A stretch of 64,000 nucleotides of DNA, taken from assembly GCA_017979445.1 (NCBI GenBank), contig CM030710.1:13626248-13690247 (forward strand), written 5' to 3'. The position numbers were made by a program, and so were the translations under genes. Below the pieces are notes generated by a model. That model was not told where the DNA came from. It made no database searches and was given only the letters and a program-made list of their open reading frames with translations. This document shows positions 12,300 through 22,234 of this stretch, piece after piece. Origin of the DNA: Akebia trifoliata. Taxonomy: Eukaryota > Streptophyta > Magnoliopsida > Ranunculales > Lardizabalaceae. Position 1 is the stretch's first letter. Each line of letters starts with the position of its first letter.

Positions 12300-14105
12300 T
12301 TTGAAAATCACTTCTATGAAGGTTTGGAGTCACCACCATTTCCTTTTGTAAAAGGGAGTGAATAGCGCTCGAAACGTATTTTTTCAAAAAAAGTGTCATT
12401 TTTGCATTTAGTGACTCTTGTACGGATAAAACACCGCTTCACCTAAGATCTAGGTAAGCGGCTCGATTAGAGAAAAATGAAGGTGTTAAGTACCCATTTT
12501 TCTCCATCAATTGGTGGTAACCTCAAAAATAACTCGGTCAATTTTTAGACAAAATGAAATAAAAAAAGAAAATTGTCGCGTGTTTGACGACTTGTACCCT
12601 AAGAAGGGATTTGTTATCAGTTCGAACTATAGGGATCATCTCATTAAAGGAGATGATCCTTATAGAAATTTAGCCTTGGGACAACATTTTTTTTGAAAAG
12701 TGTTAGCTAATGGTTATAGGTCTTTTCTCATGGTCAGAGAAGGACCCAAATACCGATTACTTCAAAATGAGTTAGAGGATTTAAAATGGTTTTCTTTTAA
12801 AGGTGGTTACGACCCCTATACTTTCAACCGAACCGAAGTCTGATCTACCAGAGATAAGGGAGGGGGAGTATCACATCTTAAATTTTTCTAAAAAAAAATT
12901 AAATAAGTGGGGGAAAAAGTAGAAGAGGGATATGGAGGGGGAGTATGTTTTCCTTTAACTTACCTTGAGCTTTAACTTATTCTTTATTTCATTCCTTCTT
13001 CTTCTTTTATGCTTTCTTATGTCTATTGTAGAATTAGGATAATATTTTTTAAAATAATGTGAGAATATGAGAATGGAGTATAAGAGAATTGAGGAAAGAT
13101 TTTTTAATCTTAGACTTGGTACTCATTTTTAGGAGGTGAAGGGGGGTATTTATAGAGATGGAAGGTTACTTTTGAGGGTAGGATGGGGATGAAAAAGTAG
13201 AAGAGTAGAGAATGACATGGGGTATGAGGGTGAGGGATATGAAATTTAAAGTTGGGATGAGGGTATTTGTTGAATGAGGGTAAATGAATGATTTTAAATC
13301 CAAATGGTTTGGATCTTCCCCAACCCATTTGGTTTGAGTGTTTGGTGAGGTAAAATGATATAATATTTGGTTGAAAGAATGGGATTGAGTGTTAGGTAGG
13401 ATGAGGGAGTGTGGTGTTTGGTTAAGAAAATGGGTAGTGTAAGGAGTTAGGTGATTAGGTTTTGGGAGGGTGAGTGAGATGGTGAAAAATATCCAAAAAT
13501 TGTGAAGATGGAATGCTTAGGTGAGTTGATTGGGAGGAAGGGATGTGGGGATGGCTTGTGAGAATGAGTTTAAAATGAATGATGAGAGGAATGTATGGGT
13601 TGTGATGTGGGTTAGTAGTTTTGTTAGAAAAAAATGATGGGTTAGGTTTATGACATGGAGTATGGGTGGTATTTTTGTTGGAAAAAAAGTTATGGGTTAG
13701 GTTGGGTAGAATGATTTTTGAGATGTGAGTTATAGTGAGGACAAGTGTCTCATTTGATGATCAAATGTTGATTGGTTGATGTGGATTATGGATATGGATG
13801 TGGGTTTTATTGGGTTTGGGTTTTTAGGTTATTGGGATTGGTTAGGGTTTATTTTAGGATGGGGTTTTGAAGGTAAGTGAGTTTTAGGGTTTGGGTTGTA
13901 TGGAGTTAGGGTTAGGCTAAGTTGGGTGAGGTGAGAAATGATTTTTTAAGGATTTGAGTGTTGGTGGGTTTAAGCATACTTGGGGTAGTTTTAGATCCGA
14001 GAGTGGAGCGGTGAAAGATGGGAAGTTGAGGGAATGCCAAGTCTTATTATTAGATCCATTAGACCTTTAGGGGTCTTAGGAACCTTTGAATTGATCAAAA
14101 TGCCA
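12300..14105 (-). mobile_element. LTR of a second gypsy-like family (family C), minus strand
   Basis: Read on the minus strand this resembles the solo LTR at 27755-29773. Both have a C-rich, G-poor upstream part, a TATA box (TATAAATA, plus-strand 13146-13153), an R-like region with TTAACACCTTC and CTTACCTAGATCTTAGGT (12430-12510), and GGTGGTGACTCCAAACC near the end (about 12325). On the plus strand the part 13100-13960 has almost no C. The outer ends do not show a clear TGTAGAC, so the borders are approximate and the copy is probably truncated. The C-rich frame at 13110-13328 is a by-product of base composition. Confidence 0.6.
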
Positions 14106-14109
14106 TGTT

Positions 14110-14555
14110 TCAATAAAAAAATTAAATGAAGGGTAGGAAATCATGTATAAGCTGTGGGGAGAGTAAGCCAAAAGTCATAAGTCAATTCTAATGAGCTGTT
14201 TCTATCGGTGGCTGTAGGTAACAGAAACATCATTCTGTCTGTCAGTGGGATGGATCGAATGGCCTTCGGTAGGTGTCAATGGAACAGACAGTTCCCGTAG
14301 ACAATACTGAACAACTTCGTGAATTTTCGATTTTTCAACCCATTTTTTGGTTTCTTTTTCGTCTTTCGAATCCTTCGACTCACCCACGAATTTAATAGTA
14401 AAGTTTGATAAAAAACACATTAAAACATCCATTTCTATCATGAATTTAAAATCAAACCTAAGATTTCTACGATTTACAACTACAACATATTTTCGATAAA
14501 AATCCCTAAATGCATGTTTCGAAATCTAAAGTTACTACTAAGAATTGAAAGTCTC
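14110..14555 (+). repeat. Repeat F, middle segment (copy F3b)
   Basis: Matches about 53735-54285 of the full F copy, and the F2 copy in inverted orientation (37678-38000). It ends with GTCTC (14551-14555), the presumed target duplication of the LTR that follows. The frame at 14202-14441 on the minus strand corresponds to the one at 37685-37900 on the plus strand. It is conserved only because the repeat is. Confidence 0.8.
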
Positions 14556-15315
14556 TGTAGACACCCCATTTTCGCACTAGCTTGATTAATCAACTCGTCA
14601 ACCTGATTGCGACGGTTCTCGATGATGGACGATAGTCCAATATTCTATTTTGTTGCTAGATATGTTTCACAAATTCAGATGAGGAATCTCAAATAAGCAA
14701 AACTTTAGAAATCACGTTATGGTAGGAAAATATGACTCACAACGTAGAAATCATCATTTTTCAGACAAAAAGAAGCTTTATGATAAAAATCACTAAAAAA
14801 TGTCTAAATTACCAAAATACCCCTAACATCAAAACATCCTTAGAGCCTATATTACGCTTAAGAAAATCCTTTCGAGTACATAAAATAACAAACTAAAACC
14901 AAATAAACTGTTTCGTCAATTTTCACAAAATTTGACAAAATTTTGAAAATACCCCTCATAGGATTCACAATCATTTCATACAAAAAAATTCATAAATGAC
15001 ATAAATCGATAATCCCATCGAATTCCTTACGAAAAATAGATTCCAAAACATCAAAAAATGACTCCTCAACACAAAAGTCCTCTTTGGGGGCAAAACGGTA
15101 ATTTTTTAATTTTAAAAATTTAAAATTCTGAAATTAATAAATAAAACATTAATTAATGTAAAGTGAAACCATAATTTAAAATTTTGAACAAAGAAAATTA
15201 ATCAATCTAATCCTCAGGAAAAATTGTTGATGGTTGCCCACTTATTTAAGTGGAGCCCCCTGATATTTATTAAAAGACTCCTCCATCTGGGGGCTTAAAG
15301 AATTAAAATATAAAT
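14556..15315 (+). mobile_element. Ogre-like 5' LTR fragment (OgC)
   Basis: Starts TGTAGACACCCCATTTTCGC and follows the sequence of the 8835-10436 LTR for about 760 bp. It breaks off near 15315, before the TATA box and R region. It lacks the minisatellite of the other subfamily. It is inserted in repeat F at the same base as the 36216-37673 LTR on the other strand. The deletion that removed its second half also removed the PBS and most of a leader. Confidence 0.85.
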
Positions 15316-15601
15316 GTTAAGATCAGTAAATGACAATCTTGTCTTCAAGACGATCAAATTTTTTTTTTATTTAACTCAAGGCTACCATATCACTAGGTGC
15401 ACCAACCCAATCAAAAATCTATTTTAATTATAACAATGATTCAAAATAACCCAGTTCATTTCGATCCAACAATCGTTATGGGCTGGGCCATTAAAAAATG
15501 GCATTCAAGTCTTCTCTTATTCAGGTCCCAACCCATTTAAAAAAAAAAGTTTTTTTAAAAAAAAAGAAGAAAATGACTTTTACAAAAATGTACTTTTTTA
15601 C
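15316..15601 (+). mobile_element. End of OgD leader after a deletion
   Basis: From about 15395 the sequence (GGTGCACCAACCCA, then TTCGATCCAACAATCGTTATG) matches the last part of the OgH leader before ORF1 (about 60700-60800, minus strand). The break near 15316 joins an LTR fragment to the leader end, so roughly 3-4 kb of a normal element is missing. The T-run and A-run at 15360 and 15540 hold nothing else. Confidence 0.6.
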
Positions 15602-16800
15602 ATGGACTTTGGAAAATTGCTGAAGTACCTTTCTTGGTATCTTAGGATGTTGGTTGTAAGCAACAACCCAATTGACCATTTGGTCAGAACCACCATCATA
15701 GGGATACACACCGTAGAGAAAATAAACTTCAAAAAATTAATGTTGAGGTGTGCCTTTTACTTCTATGAGTTTGAAGCAGATTGGAACCTTTTGCGTACTG
15801 TGGTTAAACGTTGGCACCCGACACACCATGTTTTCCATATTGGGCATATGCACTTGTATCCTATTCATGAGAAATACAACGAGATCATTCGTATATCCAC
15901 TTCAGGACCTTTGGCTAGGCCCTCGTTAAAGACAAGCTATTCTGGTGACCTCACCACCAGACTAGATATGCCAACAAAATAAGCCAAAACCCTAGTCCAT
16001 AATGGAAGATTGGATTTAATACCATTATTAGGCCCTTACTACTCTCATAGCCATCCCATTGATGTAAAACCAAAAGCTCTGCAAGCTACTAGGTATTATT
16101 GAATGTGCTTAGGAATCTTATTCCAATACATTTTGACATCTAAAAGTGATGGTCAAACCATTCCAAATCCTTCATAGAGATAGGCACCCAACTCTAAGGG
16201 AAAGCCAATCTTGTGCTTCTCATTTTAGTTGAAACCATTTCTAGTCTAGACACCATGAAAAATGGTAAAATAAAAGGCTTCAAAGGAATCCCCCACCTAC
16301 TTTATATGTGGCTTTGCGACCGTCTTAAAATTATGGACCTTTTCTTAATCCTCGAGTATGGGTCAAAATATTTTTCCAAAAGAAACTTGATAGTACGTCA
16401 CAATTCAATTAAGGCTTGAAGCAAATGGTTACTCCTGTTTCGCCTATCACCTTGGCTTAAAGTACCCTTGGTTGATGACTAATTATCATGTTCTAGGTAC
16501 CAAAAGACCCTATTAAGTTTGTTTGATTGGACTAGAGGAAATATCTTTTTACCAACCTAATTTAATCCTAGAGCAATACAGAATGCCTATAGAGTTTTCT
16601 TTGCCAAAGCACAAAACTTTCTTCTCTATCGAACCATTGACTGAAAAAATTAGTACATCTCATTGAGAAGGCCTGAAACAAGTGCATCTTGGGGTATCTA
16701 AAAGGGCCATAATAATTTAAGGAACCAGTCGTTAGAGCCAAGAGAAGCTAACCTAATTACCTTGACAATCTTGATGATCGGCAAAACAAAATCAAACATC
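15602..16800 (+). pseudogene. OgD ORF1 (plant-mobile-domain-like protein), broken
   Basis: Extra ORF upstream of gag, as in Ogre elements; its role in the retrotransposon is not established. The start ATG at 15602 (MDFGKLLKYL) agrees with the OgH copy (ATG at 60531). The pattern WHPTHHVFHIGHMHLYPIHE followed by an STSGPLARPS segment resembles the plant mobile domain (W-x-x-x-TH-F-x-x-x-x-x-E-x-x-x-T-LED), but the key residues are loosely conserved. The frame is open to 15982 and then has stops. A frame change follows before the segment at 16213-16419, which matches the OgH middle part (CDRLKIMDLF against CDSLKILDVP). The tail to about 16800 (FFAKAQNFLLYRTID) matches the OgH end. It is non-functional. 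Confidence 0.7.
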
Positions 16801-17084
16801 CATGTAAAAAATAGATCTATCTTTTGTTTTTAATAATTCAATAAAATTAATTTCCTTTTAAATAACTTAATCATTGCATGATTGAATTATTTAATGGATT
16901 GATGCACAAAATTCAATAACCTCAGGACTCATAAAAATGCTATCAAAAGGGACCCTGAACATTGAAATTAATTGTATTCGCCTTTGATGGGGTTATGTGG
17001 TTACCATTGCGTCCAAACTCAAACGTTCACTACCTAGTTGGAATCGAGAGTCAGGTTGGTTAAGGTGGATATCAACGCCAGGTG
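16801..17084 (+). other. ORF1-gag spacer of OgD
   Basis: A/T-rich spacer corresponding to OgH 59107-59312. A short shared phrase near 16860-16930 (TTGCATGATTGAATTATTTA, then an AATCGAGAG-type segment) is the only recognisable content. No reading frame or promoter-like signal is visible. Confidence 0.5.
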
Positions 17085-18680
17085 AATCGTCAAAAAATGC
17101 CTCTGATTCCGAACTTGTAGATATCCGTAAGATCGTAGTAGTGCAATGGACATAAAAAACATAAAAAGCAATGTAGAAGTGTTAGAACAAATTTCTGAGT
17201 CAATGGGAAATCCTCTTAATGATTAAAGAGGCAAAGGACTGGAAAGTAACATGGCTAGGAATCCCCAAGAGATTTATGAACTCGATGGAAATGAAAAACA
17301 CTTTAATGAGAATCTGATGCTAGCCAACATACTGGCTTAGTTGGAAACATCCCTAAAAAATATAAAAGAGATCGATGAAATCGCAACAAACATAGAGACT
17401 TTGAATAAAATCCCTAGGATTCGTCTACAAAAACAGATATGGAGAAGTTCATAATGCCAGAGATGGAGAAGTTCAATAGAGTAGATTGTGCAAAAACACA
17501 CCTTAAGCTGTATGTCACCAACATACGCACCATGGGCCTCAGTAATAAATAGATGACATTACTATTCCAACGTACTCTATCAAGATCGATGTTACGATAG
17601 TTAATGTCTCAAGATTCAGCTCTAATAGGAATATGGAAAAATATGTCAAAGTCATTATGGTACTAGTACAAATATAGTACCGAGATCAAGACTTCTCGAA
17701 GTGATTTGGAATGGACTAGACAAAAGAATGGAGAAACATTTACTGACTTCATTGGCCGCTAGAGGGCCAAGGCTACACAAATGTGGGATAGACCTTCAAA
17801 GAAAGAACAAGTGGTGATCATCTTGATAAACCCCTCACAAGGGTATGCTCAGCATCTAGTCACCCAATACCTCCCCAGATTCGAGTCCTTATTACAAGTC
17901 GAAAGCTAAATCGAGAACACTTTTGTATCCAGGGTCCTTTCTAACCCCTCAAATAACAAGTCCAAGAAACCTATCATTAACTCCAAACCAAACATCAACC
18001 ACGCTTATATAGCCAACACATTTACCATCCCAGCTCAACCTCTAGCTCGAACCAATAATTAGACAAATTTAGGTTGAACCTCTTCGATAGTTTACAAGCT
18101 TATGGATGATTCTTATAGTAGCCATTTAGAAACTATTGAAAAAAAGGCTTCTCACCCCTCTCCAACCTCGACTTTGCCAAACCACCTACCAGCTTCACAT
18201 AACCATAACCTCTTCTGTGAATTCTATCAAAACTCTAGTCATCATATTGATCGATGTATTACCCTCCGCCATGCAAGTCAAAACCTCATCGACGATAAAA
18301 AAAAAAGTTACCATCATTATCCCAACACCATCAAATGTCACCATTAATCCATTACCCGCATATCAACCTCTATCAACCCTGAATATGGTTTCCAATGCCT
18401 AACTACCATTCTACCCCATTTTTTTCATCCATCCAATCCATGTCAAACTACCAGTTACCCCCTTATCAGAATATCTTTCACCGATAAGGTTTACACTACA
18501 AGCCACGAGTAGTTTGATTTAGCTTTTGATGAGGCATACTACCTATCCCTACCTTACTATGATAATTTACTATACACCAACAACCTCTTGGCACAAATGA
18601 TCTCAAAAAATCCATTCCTTTTGACGAATGAAGATCTTTACTTATTGACTGAAAATAATGATCCATTTTCCTTCTCATAC
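17085..18680 (+). pseudogene. OgD gag (capsid/nucleocapsid), broken
   Basis: Structural protein that would form the particle and package RNA. The order of motifs is as in OgH. A short helical N-terminus (SNVEVLEQISESMGNPL) comes first. The core is around 17440-17660: METFIMPEM-like, then KTHLKLYVTNIRTMGLS, then the SRSMLR segment before MSQDS. The C-terminal half begins at DRPSKKEQVVIIL (about 17800). A zinc-knuckle-like CEFYQNSSHHIDRC follows near 18218-18260. At least five stops and several frameshifts interrupt it, for example TAG before MTLLFQRTLS and a stop where OgF has Trp. No single frame covers more than about 90 codons. Confidence 0.75.
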
Positions 18681-19740
18681 GACAAAGTCAAATACATAAC
18701 ATAAGGGGGAAGAGTTTTTAAGCCATTAGAACTCAATGTTGACAATCCTACAACCTTGGCAAGAAAATAAAAAGGGAACCCCATTAAAAAAATCATTGAA
18801 GAAGATGGGATCGTGATCAAGCAATTCAAGATATCAGGGGCCAATATCTCAATTTGGGGTTTGTTCATGGCTTCCACTACCCATAGGGATGTCATTCTCA
18901 AAACACTAAGCATAGCCCAAGTCTCCCTCGATATTTTCCCAGATCAGTTGGCCAGTATAATAAGGACAACTTATGTAGAGAACATTCTGTCTTTTTCAGA
19001 ATTAGGCTTTCCAAAAGAAGGGGTAAGCCATACTAAGCCATTACACATTACAGTCGACTACAACCGGATGAGGATCCCTCTAGTGTTAGTTGATAATGGG
19101 AACACACTGAATGTTTGTCCGTTGAAGATTGCTACTTGCCTTGGCTTTAAAGCTGAAGACCTCAAGCCAACCAATCAAGATCTCAAGGCATATGATAACA
19201 CCAAGAGAGACATACTAAGAATTTTGTTCCTCCGATTATCCATGGGCATAATTGAATTTCCTATAGAATTCCAAGTCTTGGATATCCAATTTTATTTCAA
19301 TTTGTTGTTAGGAAGACCATGGCTGCACTAGATCAAAGCCATACCCTTCATGCTACACCAAAAAGTCAGTTTATCAAAGATGGATTAGTGATTATCCTCC
19401 ATGGAGATGCTGAAATTGTGGAAATTCTAAACAATGCCGAAGCCAAAAGTAAGCCATTGCTTGAAACTCAGCTAGAACAACAAGGGGTGGAGCTTAACAA
19501 ATTCAAATTTGAGAAGATATATTCAGTTCAATGGGACCATATCGTAAAAAAATATTTTCCTATAAAAAATACCCTCAATTGCTATATAGCTAATATGTTC
19601 AACAACATGAGGTTTTTTCCTAGTATGGGTCTAGGCTGTAGGTAATAAGGTATTAAAGATGCAACAGTGATAAAAAAAGTTATCGGCACATTCTGTTTAG
19701 GGTACGAATTCACTAAAAAAGATTGGGCCTAATATTGGAA
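18681..19740 (+). pseudogene. OgD aspartic protease region
   Basis: Retropepsin-type protease that would cut the polyprotein. A 172-codon frame (18813-19331) contains the active-site loop LVLVDNGNTLNV (Ogre proteases often have DNG here) at about residues 94-105, and ends with the conserved LLGRPWLH. A TAG follows where OgH has Gln. About 35 bp later a one-base deficit shifts the frame to 19319-19645 (FIKDGLVIILHGDAEIVEIL). The same one-base deficit is present at the homologous site in OgH. The region continues as IKKVIGTF and FTKKDWA to about 19740. Confidence 0.8.
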
Positions 19741-20165
19741 GATAAAATAAAACAAGGAAAATATAAAAAATGTAAGGACGCTCTACGAATCTGATTAAGA
19801 TGAAGCCTTATCATAAGACTCTCAATAGATATTTCATAAAAACAAGGGAAGATTTCCCTTACTATGATTTTTTGGAGCCATTTATTGATCACATCACAGG
19901 TACTCGTCTACTAGGGTTCGAAATCTACTTTGGAATGGATTGACCTAAAAAGGAAATAAGCAAAGAGGTAAAAAAAAAATTGAAGATTGGCAAATCATGT
20001 AGACTCTCTCAATATCAATCAGTTATTTCTTGAAGATCACAGTGTCTTAGATTTGTCAGTTGGGTTTGGTATCCCAAATCCTCAGTCTGTAATCAAACCT
20101 ACGATCGGGTCTCTTTCCAAGGTGCAGGGAACCAAGAAGTTGTCGAGTTGGTTATTTAAGATCAT
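19741..20165 (+). pseudogene. OgD pol remnant cut off before reverse transcriptase
   Basis: Broken coding sequence homologous to the stretch between protease and RT in OgH. It includes DFLEPFIDHITGTRLLGFEI (about 19870) and LNINQLFLEDHSVLDLSVGF with IPNPQSVIKPT (19987-20110). The match stops near 20110-20165, and 3' UTR sequence begins directly. Reverse transcriptase, both RNases H and integrase were therefore lost in one internal deletion of about 5 kb. Confidence 0.7.
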
Positions 20166-20187
20166 CAAGAAAAAAAAGAGAAGCCCA

Positions 20188-20356
20188 CTAAGTCGAAAAC
20201 CCGAAAAGGAGACTTAGGCAAAATTTAGGACATAACCATAAAAAAGAAAGCCTGCTAGGTTGAAAACCTGAAAAGACGACCTAGGCAAAAATCAAGGCAT
20301 CATCAGAAAAAGAAAAACAAAGTCCACTAGATTGAAGACTTGAAAAGGCGATCTAG
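20188..20356 (+). ncRNA. Three copies of a 3' UTR stem-loop unit (OgD)
   Basis: Three units about 70 bp apart show three different but complementary outer stems. Unit 1 has CTAAGT (20188-20193) with ACTTAG (20212-20217). Unit 2 has CTAGGT (20255-20260) with ACCTAG (20279-20284). Unit 3 has CTAGAT (20327-20332) with ATCTAG (20351-20356). The arms are always 18 nt apart. The inner hairpin in unit 3 is CUU-GAAA-AGG; in units 1 and 2 it is imperfect. Paired changes of this kind suggest a selected RNA fold in the element transcript. Confidence 0.55.
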
Positions 20357-20989
20357 GCAAAAATTAGGGCATCATCAAATGGGAAGAAAGGTCCCATCAA
20401 GAAGAAAAATTCAGAAGGAAGCTTATGTAGAAACTAGAAAATGCAGAACCATTCAAACCACAATATTCATTTTTCAGCCAAGAGCTCACATCCGACGAAG
20501 ACAATGTTGAAGTCGAAAAAATCAGAAGTCATCTTGAAAATTGTAGGATCTTCAAAAGTATGTTTACTTATTCAAGTGTTCGCTAATGGAAGATGTAGAA
20601 TCATCAACCACTTTGAAGAGAAAGATATTCTATTATAATATTTATCAAGATTTTTTAAGTCCAGCTCAAGCATTTTTCAAAAGAAATTCGAAAGAAAATG
20701 ATCAATCCCTTATTGCACATATGATAATCTTAAGAGTCTTAAATTTAAGGAAATGTAAGTTTTTTTATCTGTCATACATTAGAGTTCATATTCTTGAAGT
20801 GTAATCCATTCCATCAGTCTCGTAGTCAAGTTCCAGTTAAAACCAACCTTGAAACTAGGGGCATTTTTGAAAGTCATTTAATTCTAAAATTTTGTTCTTA
20901 ATCACATGATAAACTCTTATTTAAAAATTCGATGAAGTCCAATGATAATTATGAATCCAGATGCATGATAAGTCAATAAAGGCCCAATT

Positions 20990-21790
20990 TTTCAAACTTT
21001 GAGCTCGATTAATAGGATTGTTTAAGTTCCTATGAATATAAGCCCAAGAAACGTGGCTCAGTAAGTTCGAGTTCGAGAAACGAGACTCCAACTTTTGAAT
21101 CATAGAATGAATAGGCTTTTTGAAGTGCCTACAAACCTAAGTTCGAGTCCGAGAAATGAGACTCCAACTTTTTGAATCATAAAATGAGTGGACTTTTTGA
21201 AGTGCCTATAAACCTAAGTTTGAGTCTGAGAAACGAGACTCCAACTTTTTGAATCATAGAATGAGTGGACTTTTTGAAGTGCTTATAAATCTAAGTTCGA
21301 GTCCGAGAAACGAGACTCCAACTTTTTTAATTATAAAATGAATAGGCTTTTTGAAGTGCCTACAAACCTAAGTTCGAGTCCGAGAAACGAGACTCCAACT
21401 TTTTGAATCATAGAATGAATATACTTTTTGAAGTGCTTATAAACCTAAGTTCGAGTCTGAGAAACGAGACTCTAACTTTTTGAATCATAGAATAAGTAGG
21501 CTTTTTGAAGTGCCCACAAACCTAAGTTCGAGTCCGAGAAACGAGACTCCAACTTTTTGAATCATAAAAGGAGTAGGTTTTTTGAAGTGCCTACAAACCT
21601 AGGTTCGAGTCCGAGAAGCGAGACTCCAACTTTTTGAATCATAGAATGAATAGGTTTTTTAAAGTGCCTATAAACCTTACTATTAGTCTGAGAAACGAGA
21701 CTCTAATTTTAATAGGATTGTTTAAGTTCCTGTAAACCTTAGCTAGAGTCCGAGAAATGAGAGTCATACTTTTTCGAACTCTAAAAAAAG
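20990..21790 (+). repeat. 77-bp tandem array in the OgD 3' UTR (about 9-10 copies)
   Basis: The unit contains GAGTCCGAGAAACGAGACTC, CAACTTTTTGAATCATAGAA and TTTTTGAAGTGCCTACAAAC. Copies start near 21069, 21145, 21222, 21299, 21375, 21452, 21529, 21607 and 21684. More decayed, shorter copies lie at both edges (about 20990 and 21746). Confidence 0.93.
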
Positions 21791-22219
21791 AATTTCAAAT
21801 AGGATTTAACGAAGTTCCTACATTGTTATGACTCCAATTATCTCATTGTTTAACCTTGCCATGATTGCTTTTGTTGCATAAACACATTTCAATTTTGAAT
21901 CATTATTGTCGGTGAGAGAATATCTTTAGGACTTAACACGTTTTTACTCAGTTTCACACATACACATGCACACACTCACATTTGCACTTTTTTAGTCAAG
22001 GAGAATTCTTTAAAATTCAAGGATCTGACACTGTTAATGAGAGTTCTCGCTCAATGACCTGACAACCTTTTAGTTCGGGGAGAGTTTTACGCTCAAGGAT
22101 CTGAATGCCCCGATGAATTGCTAAATCAGGCTGCAAAATGAATTGTCACTAGCTTTGGCATTCGGATATCGTACTATCTACCAAAATAGATTTGCTATCT
22201 AGTTTGCTTCAACTCTCTG

Positions 22220-22234
22220 CCAAAGAGGGGCATC
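22220..22234 (+). promoter_or_regulatory. Polypurine tract of OgD
   Basis: CCAAAGAGGGGCATC, identical to that of OgB, sits directly before the LTR start. Confidence 0.85.

Larger units (their letters stand above)
20166..22219 (+). mobile_element. OgD 3' untranslated region
   Basis: Non-coding region up to the polypurine tract. It starts inside the block of stem-loop units (20188-20356) and continues through A/T-rich DNA without a credible gene (20400-20900). It then holds a 77-bp tandem array (about 20990-21790) and ends with the conserved tail (21900-22219). The tail contains GGAGAATTCTTTAAAATTCA and AATTGCTAAATCAGGCTGCA, as in OgB, OgG and OgH. Confidence 0.8.

Noticed and set aside
13110..13328. 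Pro/His-rich frame on the minus strand
   Set aside because: Compositional product of a C-rich, G-poor LTR.
20166..20420. tRNA-like genes or tRNA-derived SINE units in the 70-bp repeats
   Set aside because: The units fold as a stem with one inner hairpin, without A and B boxes, a four-arm cloverleaf or a CCA-proximal acceptor stem.
20990..21790. CRISPR-like array
   Set aside because: Repeats are contiguous with no unique spacers, in a plant retrotransposon 3' UTR with no cas genes.
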